Origin: an uncultured Alphaproteobacteria bacterium | GTDB taxonomy: Bacteria; Pseudomonadota; Alphaproteobacteria; Rhizobiales; Hyphomicrobiaceae | Direction of reading: 5' to 3' | Length of the DNA stretch: 5,780 nt | Assembly: GCA_937950105.1 (NCBI GenBank) | Contig: CALFEM010000045.1 | Coordinates: forward strand, 1-5,780 | Shown here: positions 1 to 5,737 of the stretch, in pieces | Layout of the letters: every line of letters begins with the position of its first letter | Numbering within the stretch: position 1 is the stretch's first letter | Made by a program: the position numbers and the translations under genes | Notes under the pieces: generated by a model | Databases searched by the model: none | Told to the model about the DNA's origin: nothing | The model's input: the letters and a program-made list of their open reading frames with translations, nothing else

Positions 1-2
1 GG

Positions 3-440
3 CGTCGACGGGCGCTCTGCGATCAGGGCGGTTTGGCCGGCGGCTACGCGCTGGCCCGCAACGGCCATGTGCGCGGTGACTTCCTCTACCGCGCATGGGC
101 ACCGCGAACGCAGGCGAAGTCGGACCTGATCCTCTACCTGCTGTTCTACTTTCCCGGCATCATCGCGCTGATCTACTCGGGCTGGGACTTCGCCAAGATG
201 GCGTATCTTTTCAACGAGAGATCCTCGGCCAGCCCGGACGGACCGATCATCTGGCCGTTCAAGGCCATCGTCCCCGTGGTCGGCGTGCTCATGCTGCTGC
301 AGGGCATGGTCGAAGTGGCGCGCTGCGTTCACTGCATCCGTGACGGGGAATGGCCTCAACGAGCGCACGACGTCGAGGAGCTGGAAAAGCTGATCCTCGA
401 GGAAGCCGAGGCGAAGCGCCTCGCCGAGGAGGGCCGTTGA
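3..440 (+). CDS. dctQ: TRAP transporter small permease, DctQ type (5' end cut off by window)
   Basis: The small integral-membrane subunit of a tripartite ATP-independent periplasmic (TRAP) transporter. With the large permease it forms the inner-membrane symporter that accepts ligand from a periplasmic binding protein. The frame is open from the first bases with no stop, so the true start lies upstream. A TTG at position 33 is in frame but has no reason to be the start. About 145 residues are visible. They begin with the family's conserved stretch after transmembrane helix 2 (GGYALARNGHVRGDFLYRAW, with the Arg/Asp pair). A third hydrophobic helix follows (around LILYLLFYFPGIIALIYSG) and then a fourth (AIVPVVGVLMLLQGMVEVA). 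The tail is charged, Glu/Lys-rich and probably a cytoplasmic helix (DVEELEKLILEEAEAKRLAEE). The insertion between the last two helices suggests the longer DctQ class grouped with 'mannitol/chloroaromatic' transporters; this is inferred from memory of the family. The stop overlaps the next start as ATGA. The symbol is family-level only, and the substrate is unknown. Confidence 0.88.
   Translation, partial: RRRALCDQGGLAGGYALARNGHVRGDFLYRAWAPRTQAKSDLILYLLFYFPGIIALIYSGWDFAKMAYLFNERSSASPDGPIIWPFKAIVPVVGVLMLLQGMVEVARCVHCIRDGEWPQRAHDVEELEKLILEEAEAKRLAEEGR
426..433 (+). promoter_or_regulatory. Ribosome binding site of the TRAP large permease
   Basis: GAGGAGGG lies six bases before the ATG at 440, inside the last codons of the small-permease gene. 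It is a near-perfect Shine-Dalgarno sequence. It fixes the large permease start at 440, although the frame is open further upstream to an ATG at 350. The upstream extension would overlap the small permease by 91 bases and encode an Arg-rich stretch atypical of the family, so it is rejected. Confidence 0.85.
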
Positions 441-2062
441 TGCTGCCGATGTTCTCCAAGAAGCGCGCGCCGCTCACGCCCGTCCGCGCAGCCATCGGCG
501 CCGCGCTGTTCCTGGCGCTGCTGTTGCCGCTGATGCTGATGCCGGGCGAAGCCGGCGCCGCGACCGGCCTCAAGGCCGTCATCGGGCCCTATATCTCGGA
601 TGCAGCGCTCGGCATCATCATGCTGGTGCTGTTCCTGTTCTTCCTCATGCTCGGCTTCCCGATCGCGTTCACGCTCATGGCGCTCGGCGTCATGTTCGGC
701 TACTACGCGATGGGCGACGCCGTGTTCCAGCTGTTCGTGCAGCGCACCTACTCGGTGATGGCGAACGACGTTCTCATCTCGATCCCGCTGTTCCTGTTCA
801 TGGGCTATGTGATCGAGCGCGCCAACATTCTCGACCGGCTGTTCCGCTCGATCCAGCTCGCCGCCGGTTGGCTGCCTGGTTCGCTCGCCGTCGCGACGCT
901 CCTCACCTGCGCGCTGTTCGCGACCGCCACCGGCATCGTCGGTGCCGTAGTCACGCTGATGGGCCTGCTCGCCTTCCCGGCCATGCTGCGGCACGGCTAT
1001 GACACCAGGCTTGCTGCCGGTGTCGTCTGCGCGGGCGGCTGTCTCGGCATCCTCATTCCGCCGTCGGTGATGCTCATTCTCTACGGCGCAACGGCCGGCG
1101 TCTCGGTCGTCAAGCTCTATGCGGCGGCGTTCGTGCCGGGCCTCATGCTCGCCGGCATGTATATGCTGTACGTCATCGTCCGCGCCTGGCTGAACCCGGC
1201 GCTGGCACCGCCGCTGCCGAAAGAAGAACGCGACGTACCGCTCGGCACCGTACTGTGGGAGCTGGCGACGTCGTTCTTCCCCCTCGCCATTCTCATTGTC
1301 GGCGTCCTCGGCGCCATCATGTTCGGCCTCGCGACGCCGCAGGAGGCCGCCGCAGTCGGCGCGCTCGGCGCTATCGTGCTGGCCATGCTGTACCGAAGCT
1401 TCTCGTTCGAGAAGCTGAAGGAGAGCGCCTATCTGACGGCGCGCGCCTCGGCCATGGTGTGCTGGCTGTTCGTCGGCTCCGCCGTGTTCTCGGCGGTGTT
1501 CGCCTATCTCGGCGGCCAGAAGCTGGTCGAAGACTTCGTGCTCTGGATGAACCTGTCGCCGTTCTGGTTCCTCATCATGACGCAGGCGATCATCTTCGTG
1601 CTCGGCTGGCCGCTCGAGTGGACCGAGATCATCGTCATCTTCCTGCCGATCTTCCTGCCGCTGCTCGACGAGTTCTGTGTCGATCCGCTGTTCTTCGGCG
1701 TGCTCGTGGCCCTGAACCTGCAGACGTCGTTCCTGTCGCCACCCGTCGCCATGGCGCCGTTCTATCTGAAAGGCGTGGCGCCGAAGCACGTCTCGATCGA
1801 CGAGATCTTCTCAGGCGTCATGCCGTTCCTCTACATCGTCGTGCTGTCGATGGTGCTGTTCTACGCCTTCCCGAAGATCGGCCTCGGCCTGCCCGAATAT
1901 CTCTACGGCCACAAGTCGCCGAAGTGCGAGCCGGTGACCAAGAAGAGCGAGCTGGAACCGCTGGCGCCCATGTCGGTGTCGGCATCGGGCACCGTGACGA
2001 AGGCGGACGCGGGCGGCGCAACCAGCATTTGCCGCTGGCAGTCGAGCTACAAGCCGACATGA
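440..2062 (+). CDS. dctM: TRAP transporter large permease, DctM type
   Basis: The large membrane subunit of a TRAP transporter, which carries the sodium-coupled translocation pathway in the inner membrane. The product has 540 residues. Family hallmarks are the GFPIAFTLMALGVMFGYYA helix (about 72-90), GCLGILIPPSVMLILYGATA (200-219) followed by VPGLMLAGMYML, FGLATPQEAAAVGALGA (295-311), LGWPLEWTEIIVIFLPIFLPL (388-408, roughly), and NLQTSFLSPPVAMAPFYLKG (426-445). These are interspersed with about a dozen hydrophobic segments, and the motifs are intact. It is longer than the usual ~430 residues. The extra length is an N-terminal hydrophobic segment (about 17-35, resembling a signal anchor) and a hydrophilic C-terminal tail of about 58 residues (482-540). 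The start at 440 is set by a strong ribosome binding site and the ATGA overlap with the small permease. The end overlaps the amidase start as ATGA. Substrate specificity cannot be read from the permease, and the symbol is family-level. Confidence 0.93.
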   Translation: MLPMFSKKRAPLTPVRAAIGAALFLALLLPLMLMPGEAGAATGLKAVIGPYISDAALGIIMLVLFLFFLMLGFPIAFTLMALGVMFGYYAMGDAVFQLFVQRTYSVMANDVLISIPLFLFMGYVIERANILDRLFRSIQLAAGWLPGSLAVATLLTCALFATATGIVGAVVTLMGLLAFPAMLRHGYDTRLAAGVVCAGGCLGILIPPSVMLILYGATAGVSVVKLYAAAFVPGLMLAGMYMLYVIVRAWLNPALAPPLPKEERDVPLGTVLWELATSFFPLAILIVGVLGAIMFGLATPQEAAAVGALGAIVLAMLYRSFSFEKLKESAYLTARASAMVCWLFVGSAVFSAVFAYLGGQKLVEDFVLWMNLSPFWFLIMTQAIIFVLGWPLEWTEIIVIFLPIFLPLLDEFCVDPLFFGVLVALNLQTSFLSPPVAMAPFYLKGVAPKHVSIDEIFSGVMPFLYIVVLSMVLFYAFPKIGLGLPEYLYGHKSPKCEPVTKKSELEPLAPMSVSASGTVTKADAGGATSICRWQSSYKPT

Positions 2063-3390
2063 CGGCGCTGGCTGATCTGACGGCGAGTGCCGCGGCGGAG
2101 ATCATCCGCCGTGGCGAGGTGACGAGCGAGGCGCTGGTTTCAGCCTGTCTCGGGCGCATCGCGGAACGAGACGGAGAGATCGGCGCGTTCGCCGCGCTCG
2201 ATACCGGCTATGCGCTGGAGCAGGCCCGCTCTGCCGACCGCGCGTCGGCCTCGTGTCATGCGACGGGTCCGCTGCACGGCGTGCCCATTGCCATCAAGGA
2301 CGTCATCGACACGCGCGACTACCCGACCGAGAACGCCTGCGCCATCTTCGCCGGCCGCAGACCCGAGCATGATGCGTTCTGCGTCGCAGCGCTCAGGGCC
2401 GCCGGTGCCGTCATCATCGGCAAGACCGTCTCGACCGAGCTCGCGCTGCTCACCCCCTCGGCAGTGAACAACCCGGTTGCTTCCGGCCACACGCCCGGCG
2501 GCTCCTCGGCTGGCTCGGCCGCGGCGGTCGCCGCGCGCCTGGTGCCCGCAGCGCTTGGCACACAGACGGCCGGATCGGTGCTGCGCCCGGCATCCTACTG
2601 CGGCGTCGTCGGCTTCAAACCGACCCTCGGGCTCGTCTCGCGGCGCGGCGTGCTGATGCAATCGCACACGCTCGACACCGTCGGCGTCCTTGCCCGCTCG
2701 GTCGAGGACGCGGCCCTGATCGTCGATTGCATGGCGCAGTACGACGCGGACGACGACATCGGCGCGCCGCGCGCTCACCCGCAGCTTACGCGGGCCTTAT
2801 CGATAGAACCGGCGGAAAAGCCGCGCTTCGCCTTGGTCAAGACACCGGCGTGGCCGCAGGCGACCGCCAGCCTGCACGCGGCCTATGAGCAGCTTGCCGA
2901 CCGCCTCGGTGCATCCGTCGACGAGATCGAGATCGCCAGCCTGCCCGATGTCATCGAGTGGCAGCGCCTCGTGCAGCTCGCCGAGAACGCGGCCTACTAC
3001 GGCCCGCTGCTCGATGCGCACCCGGCGCTGATCTCGAAGGGCTTGACCGAACGCCTGCAGCTCGGCGCGACGGTGCCCGTGCGCAAATATCTGGAAGCCA
3101 TCGTCGCGCTGCCGGCCGCCTACGCCGCGGTCGCACGTGTGCTCGACCGCTATGACGCGATCCTGACGCCGGCCGCGCCCGGCGCGGCGCCGCGCCTCGA
3201 GGAAGGCATCACCGGTTCACCGATCTTCAACGGGCTGTGGACCTATCTCGGCATGCCGGCCATTTCGCTGCCGCTGCTCGAGGCGGAAGGTTTGCCACTC
3301 GGCGTGCAACTGATCGGCAAGCGCGGCGAGGATGGCAAGCTGCTGCGCACGGCGCGCTGGCTGGAACAGACTTTGCGGGCTGCCTGTTGA
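2059..3390 (+). CDS. Amidase signature (AS) family amidohydrolase
   Basis: A probably cytoplasmic hydrolase of 443 residues that cleaves an amide or similar C-N bond, releasing ammonia or an amine. The AS-family Ser-cisSer-Lys triad is complete: Lys80 in PLHGVPIAIKD, Ser149 in the Gly/Ser loop TPGGSSAGSAAAVAA (146-160) and the nucleophile Ser173 in GTQTAGSVLRPASYCG (167-182). The spacings Lys-Ser 69 and Ser-Ser 24 equal those known for malonamidase E2 (Lys62, Ser131, Ser155). The usual D-T-G-G-S-I around the nucleophile is Q-T-A-G-S-V here, a subgroup-type variation. An FKPTLGLVSRRGV segment (186-198) also fits the family. There is no signal peptide. The ATG overlaps the permease stop as ATGA and has only a weak ribosome binding site (GAG at 2044-2046, 12 bases upstream), so translation probably depends on coupling to the permease. 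GatA of the tRNA amidotransferase is unlikely because no gatB or gatC is adjacent and it is paired with a transporter. Allophanate hydrolase is unlikely because that enzyme's C-terminal domain is absent. The substrate is unknown. Confidence 0.92.
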   Translation: MTALADLTASAAAEIIRRGEVTSEALVSACLGRIAERDGEIGAFAALDTGYALEQARSADRASASCHATGPLHGVPIAIKDVIDTRDYPTENACAIFAGRRPEHDAFCVAALRAAGAVIIGKTVSTELALLTPSAVNNPVASGHTPGGSSAGSAAAVAARLVPAALGTQTAGSVLRPASYCGVVGFKPTLGLVSRRGVLMQSHTLDTVGVLARSVEDAALIVDCMAQYDADDDIGAPRAHPQLTRALSIEPAEKPRFALVKTPAWPQATASLHAAYEQLADRLGASVDEIEIASLPDVIEWQRLVQLAENAAYYGPLLDAHPALISKGLTERLQLGATVPVRKYLEAIVALPAAYAAVARVLDRYDAILTPAAPGAAPRLEEGITGSPIFNGLWTYLGMPAISLPLLEAEGLPLGVQLIGKRGEDGKLLRTARWLEQTLRAAC

Positions 3391-3422
3391 TTGGCCCGTC
3401 GCCGATCCGAGCGCGAGTTCTC

Positions 3423-3455
3423 TCCCTCTCCCCATTGAAGGAATGGGGAGAGGGA
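3423..3455. terminator. Perfect 14-bp inverted repeat between convergent genes; candidate bidirectional terminator or palindromic repeat
   Basis: TCCCTCTCCCCATT (3423-3436) is followed by a five-base loop GAAGG and its exact reverse complement AATGGGGAGAGGGA (3442-3455). It starts 32 bases after the amidase stop and ends 10 bases before the dehydrogenase stop on the other strand, so it sits where a shared terminator would. Neither strand has a U-tract after the hairpin, so it is not a canonical intrinsic terminator. Pyrimidine-rich palindromes of this general type recur between genes in alphaproteobacterial chromosomes. A REP-like dispersed repeat or mRNA-stabilising hairpin is therefore equally possible. 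Confidence 0.55.
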
Positions 3456-3465
3456 ACCGCGTCGT

Positions 3466-4425
3466 TCAGTTCAGCTTGAACGGCATGTCCTTGCCGGCGA
3501 AACGGGCATCGATGTTGTCGAGCGCTTCGAAGCCCATCTGGTTGCGCGCCTCGATCGCCGCCGAGCCGAGGTGCGGCAGCAGGAACGTGTTCGGCAGGTC
3601 GTAGTACGCCTCGTTGATCTTCGGCTCACCCGCGAAGACGTCGAGCCCGGCATACGACAGGCGGCCCGACTTCAGCGCCGCGATCATGTCCTCGTCATTG
3701 ACGAGATCGCCGCGCGCCGTGTTCACCACCACCGCTCCATGCGGCATCTTCTCGATCACAGCCTTGTTGAAGAAGTAGCGCGTTTCCGGCGTCGACGGCG
3801 CATTGATGGAAAAGAACTGCGACACGGCGAGCAAGCTGTCGAGCGTCGGGTGGTAGACGGCACCCTTCTCGTCCTCGGGCTTCGCGCGCACGATGTCGTG
3901 GTAGTGGATCTCCATGTCGAAGCCGCGCGCACGCTGTGCCAGCGCGCGCCCGATCTTGCCAAAGCCGTAGATGCCGAGCTTCTTGTTGTCGAGGCGCTGG
4001 CCTACGAGTTGCAGCGGCGCCCAGCCCGGCCAGGCGCGGTTGCGGATCATGGCCTCGCCTTCGCCGGCACGGCGCGCGGCACCGAGCAGCAGCAGCATGG
4101 CGATCTCGGCGGTGGCGACGGTAACGCCGTGCGGCGCGTTGCCGACCTTGATGCCGCGCGCGGCGGCCGCCTGCAGATCGATGTGGTCGAAACCGATCGA
4201 GAACGTCGACAGGATCTTGATGTGTTCGGGGATGCGGTCGATCACCGCCTTCGGCATCTTGTCGGTGATGGTGATCATCAGCGCATCGACTCCGGCCGCC
4301 TTCTCGATGATCTCGTCGGCCGTCATCTGGTGATCATCCTCGTTCTGGACGACCTCGTAATCGCGGCGGGCGCGCGCCTCGGCCTCGGCCGGCAGCCGGC
4401 GGGTGATGAGCAGGCGTTTCTTCAT
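3466..4425 (-). CDS. D-glycerate dehydrogenase / hydroxypyruvate-glyoxylate reductase (D-2-hydroxyacid dehydrogenase family)
   Basis: A cytoplasmic NAD(H)-dependent enzyme of 319 residues, the normal family length. It interconverts hydroxypyruvate and D-glycerate and probably also glyoxylate and glycolate. It has a substrate-binding segment STFSIGFDHIDL (73-84), ATAEIAMLLLLGAARRAGEGE (104-124, roughly) and the Rossmann motif GFGKIG (154-159). Asp177 stands at the end of the second beta strand, which predicts NADH preference. The catalytic triad is complete: Arg238 (NTARGD), Glu267 (FAGEP) and His285 (LPHLGSA). From memory, long stretches match the crystallised Hyphomicrobium methylovorum glycerate dehydrogenase closely, including NAPHGVTVATAEIAMLLLLG, SINAPSTPETRYFFNKA and YYDLPNTFLLPH (one or two differences in some). 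The start at 4425 follows GGAGG (4436-4440). The frame is open further upstream, but those 35 codons lack family similarity. It is convergent with the amidase and has its own promoter region, so it is not in that operon. Other substrates among D-2-hydroxy acids cannot be excluded. Confidence 0.93.
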   Translation of the reverse strand: MKKRLLITRRLPAEAEARARRDYEVVQNEDDHQMTADEIIEKAAGVDALMITITDKMPKAVIDRIPEHIKILSTFSIGFDHIDLQAAAARGIKVGNAPHGVTVATAEIAMLLLLGAARRAGEGEAMIRNRAWPGWAPLQLVGQRLDNKKLGIYGFGKIGRALAQRARGFDMEIHYHDIVRAKPEDEKGAVYHPTLDSLLAVSQFFSINAPSTPETRYFFNKAVIEKMPHGAVVVNTARGDLVNDEDMIAALKSGRLSYAGLDVFAGEPKINEAYYDLPNTFLLPHLGSAAIEARNQMGFEALDNIDARFAGKDMPFKLN

Positions 4426-4624
4426 TGTCGATGATCCTCCCGGTCTGTTCTTGCGACTTTCGTCGAGCCTCGCTTTGTGCCGCATGCAGCGAACCAAGAC
4501 AAGTGGAACAGCCCGCGGCACGCCAGCCAACGAATTATTTACCGTAGCGCCGCTATCGTGGAACCGTCGCAGCAGCCTGCCCGACCGTGCGAGGCTGTGC
4601 GGACGCCATCAGCCGGGGCTTGCC
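4426..4624. promoter_or_regulatory. Divergent intergenic region, presumed promoters for the dehydrogenase and the small exported protein
   Basis: A 199-base stretch lies between two genes transcribed away from each other, so promoters for both should be here. It has a locally AT-rich patch (GAATTATTTA at about 4532-4541) that stands out against the GC-rich surroundings. It also has a seven-base inverted repeat, GTGCCGC (4477-4483) and GCGGCAC (4515-4521), separated by 31 bases. I could not fit a convincing -35/-10 pair on either strand. The frames crossing this region (for example 4403 onward on the plus strand) show no protein features, so I treat it as non-coding. Confidence 0.4.
4436..4440 (-). 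promoter_or_regulatory. Ribosome binding site of the D-glycerate dehydrogenase
   Basis: On the minus strand GGAGG lies ten bases before the ATG at 4425. The spacing is slightly long but within the working range. It supports the start at 4425, which also matches the expected N-terminus (MKKRLLITRRLP), over the longer open frame reaching 4530. Confidence 0.75.
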
Positions 4625-5023
4625 ATGATCATGCGATCGGTCGTCGTCGCACTCGCCGTTCTTGCGGCCGCGAAGGTCTGGACGCAGGACCACATCTACC
4701 GTTCCGCCACCGAGGAAGCGTTGCTGCACGCCTATCGGGCGAAGGCCGTCGACACGTGCCAGAAGGCGCCCGTGCCCGACTCGGTCGCGACGCGGACCGA
4801 CTCGTCGCGGCGCGCCCTGTCCCAGGCCTGGAGCCGGCCCTCGTCGTTGCGGCTGGTGATCGGCAACAGCGACGTCGCGGTGAATGTCTGGGAGGTCGAC
4901 AACGCCGACTGGGCGGCGCGTTTCAAGTCGACGCACATCGTGCTGGAGGCGGGCGAGCCGACGCCGTTCGCCCGCTGCCGGTATGACGTCATGCACGATC
5001 GCGCGGCCGTCAGCGTGCTCTGA
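4625..5023 (+). CDS. Small probably exported or membrane-anchored protein of unknown function
   Basis: I do not recognise this gene. It encodes 132 residues from the ATG at 4625; a second in-frame ATG at 4631 is the alternative start. GGGG (4615-4618) six bases upstream is a modest ribosome binding site. The N-terminus (MIMRSVVVALAVLAAAKVWT) is a basic residue followed by a hydrophobic stretch, fitting a signal peptide or N-terminal anchor without a clear cleavage site. The rest is hydrophilic. A helical segment (about 26-47) contains Cys45 (VDTCQK). A likely beta-rich part follows, with SLRLVIGNSDVAVNVWEVDN (74-93), WAARFKSTHIVLEA, and Cys118 near the end (ARCRYDV). The two cysteines could form a disulfide in the periplasm. 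The codons overwhelmingly end in G or C, as in the clear genes, which supports real coding. It diverges from the dehydrogenase and converges with the methyltransferase at a distance of 21 bases. The context gives no function. Confidence 0.75.
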   Translation: MIMRSVVVALAVLAAAKVWTQDHIYRSATEEALLHAYRAKAVDTCQKAPVPDSVATRTDSSRRALSQAWSRPSSLRLVIGNSDVAVNVWEVDNADWAARFKSTHIVLEAGEPTPFARCRYDVMHDRAAVSVL

Positions 5024-5044
5024 CCCGACGAACCGAAGCGCGCC

Positions 5045-5728
5045 TCAGCGGCGATGTCCTTCGAGCGAGATCTGCACCATGAACAGATGGTCGAGGCGGC
5101 CACCCGTCAATCGCGACAGCAGGGCCGTGCGTTCCGCAAACGGCGTCACCGGAGCGACGCGATCGACCGTGAAGCCCGCACGCTCGAACATCTCCGCGAA
5201 CGTCGCCGGCGTGAACCAGCGCATGTGCGTGCGATCGAAGACACCCTGGTCGGCCTGCGGAAAGCGGCCCGCGAGCAACTCGCGCAGCACGCGCCAATTG
5301 GAGACGTTCGGCGAACTCGCGAGCACGAGACCGCCCGGCCGCACGTGGCGCGCAAGACGCGAAAGCGTCGTCCACGGATCGAGCAGATGTTCCAGCACTT
5401 CCGAGAGGATCAGCGCATCGAACTCGGCCGGCTGCCATGGAAACTCGATGCTCTCGACATCGCCGACGACGACCTCGCTCAACACCTTGCGGGCCTCGCT
5501 GGCCGCCCCTTCGAACAGCTCGACGCCGACGTAGCGCCCGGCGCGGCCATGCGCAAACGCCAGCGCGCCGGTCGCCCCGCTGCCACAGCCGACCTCGAGC
5601 ACGCTGGCTGAGGCGTCGCGCGGCAGCCGCTGCACGAAATCATAGCGCGCGCCTTCGAAATAGCTGGCGCTCTTCTGCCGGTACGAGGAGGCGCCGCTCG
5701 AAACGGTCGGAATGGTATCGCTGGCCAC
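5045..5728 (-). CDS. Class I SAM-dependent methyltransferase
   Basis: A probably cytoplasmic methyltransferase of 227 residues with the class I Rossmann fold. Motif I is VLEVGCGSGATG (43-54, the SAM glycine loop). The acidic residue ending strand 2 is Glu70 (YVGVE), Asp90 (VVGDVES) is in the adenine-contacting region, and motif IV is FDALILSEVLEHLLDPW (103-119). It continues with HVRPGGLVLASSPNVSNW (128-145). The later FDRTHMRWFTPATFAEMFERAGF segment (164-186, roughly) is typical of the Methyltransf_11/23-like group often found near cell-surface polysaccharide and glycosyltransferase genes. The start is GTG at 5728: a stop (TAG) at 5750-5752 closes the frame upstream and no other start codon lies between. 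GGGGA (5733-5737) is a usable, closely spaced ribosome binding site. The stop is 21 bases from that of the convergent small protein. The acceptor is unknown. A ubiquinone-biosynthesis role (UbiE or UbiG) is not supported by the C-terminal motif. Confidence 0.9.
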   Translation of the reverse strand: MASDTIPTVSSGASSYRQKSASYFEGARYDFVQRLPRDASASVLEVGCGSGATGALAFAHGRAGRYVGVELFEGAASEARKVLSEVVVGDVESIEFPWQPAEFDALILSEVLEHLLDPWTTLSRLARHVRPGGLVLASSPNVSNWRVLRELLAGRFPQADQGVFDRTHMRWFTPATFAEMFERAGFTVDRVAPVTPFAERTALLSRLTGGRLDHLFMVQISLEGHRR

Positions 5729-5732
5729 GCGT

Positions 5733-5737
5733 TCCCC
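5733..5737 (-). promoter_or_regulatory. Ribosome binding site of the methyltransferase (GTG start)
   Basis: GGGGA on the minus strand lies four bases before the GTG at 5728. The spacing is short, but the in-frame TAG just upstream leaves GTG as the only possible start. The 43 bases between this site and the window end are less GC-rich than the genes and probably contain the leader and part of the promoter. Confidence 0.55.

Noticed and set aside
356..1789. A 477-codon open frame on the minus strand opposite the TRAP large permease
   Set aside because: Its product is almost wholly Arg, Glu, Asp, Gln and His with no fold-like pattern. It mirrors the permease's hydrophobic codons in GC-rich DNA, and the plus strand has clear family motifs.
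1255..2058. In-frame extension of the amidase 268 codons upstream, overlapping the permease
   Set aside because: The extra part is Arg-rich and has no domain, the permease frame is well supported there, and AS enzymes begin where the ATG at 2059 places the start.
2140..2778. A 212-codon minus-strand open frame opposite the amidase
   Set aside because: The composition is shadow-like (Arg, Gly, Ala, Asp), and the opposite strand carries the intact catalytic motifs.
3571..4434. A 287-codon plus-strand open frame opposite the dehydrogenase
   Set aside because: It is an Arg/Asp/Val-rich shadow of a strongly supported gene on the minus strand, with no recognisable domain.
4477..4986. A 169-codon plus-strand frame overlapping the small exported protein
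   Set aside because: It is Arg/Gly-rich with no hydrophobic core, and third-position GC preference favours the frame starting at 4625.
5054..5611. A 185-codon plus-strand frame opposite the methyltransferase
   Set aside because: It is Arg/His/Gln-rich without a domain, while the minus strand has all class I methyltransferase motifs.
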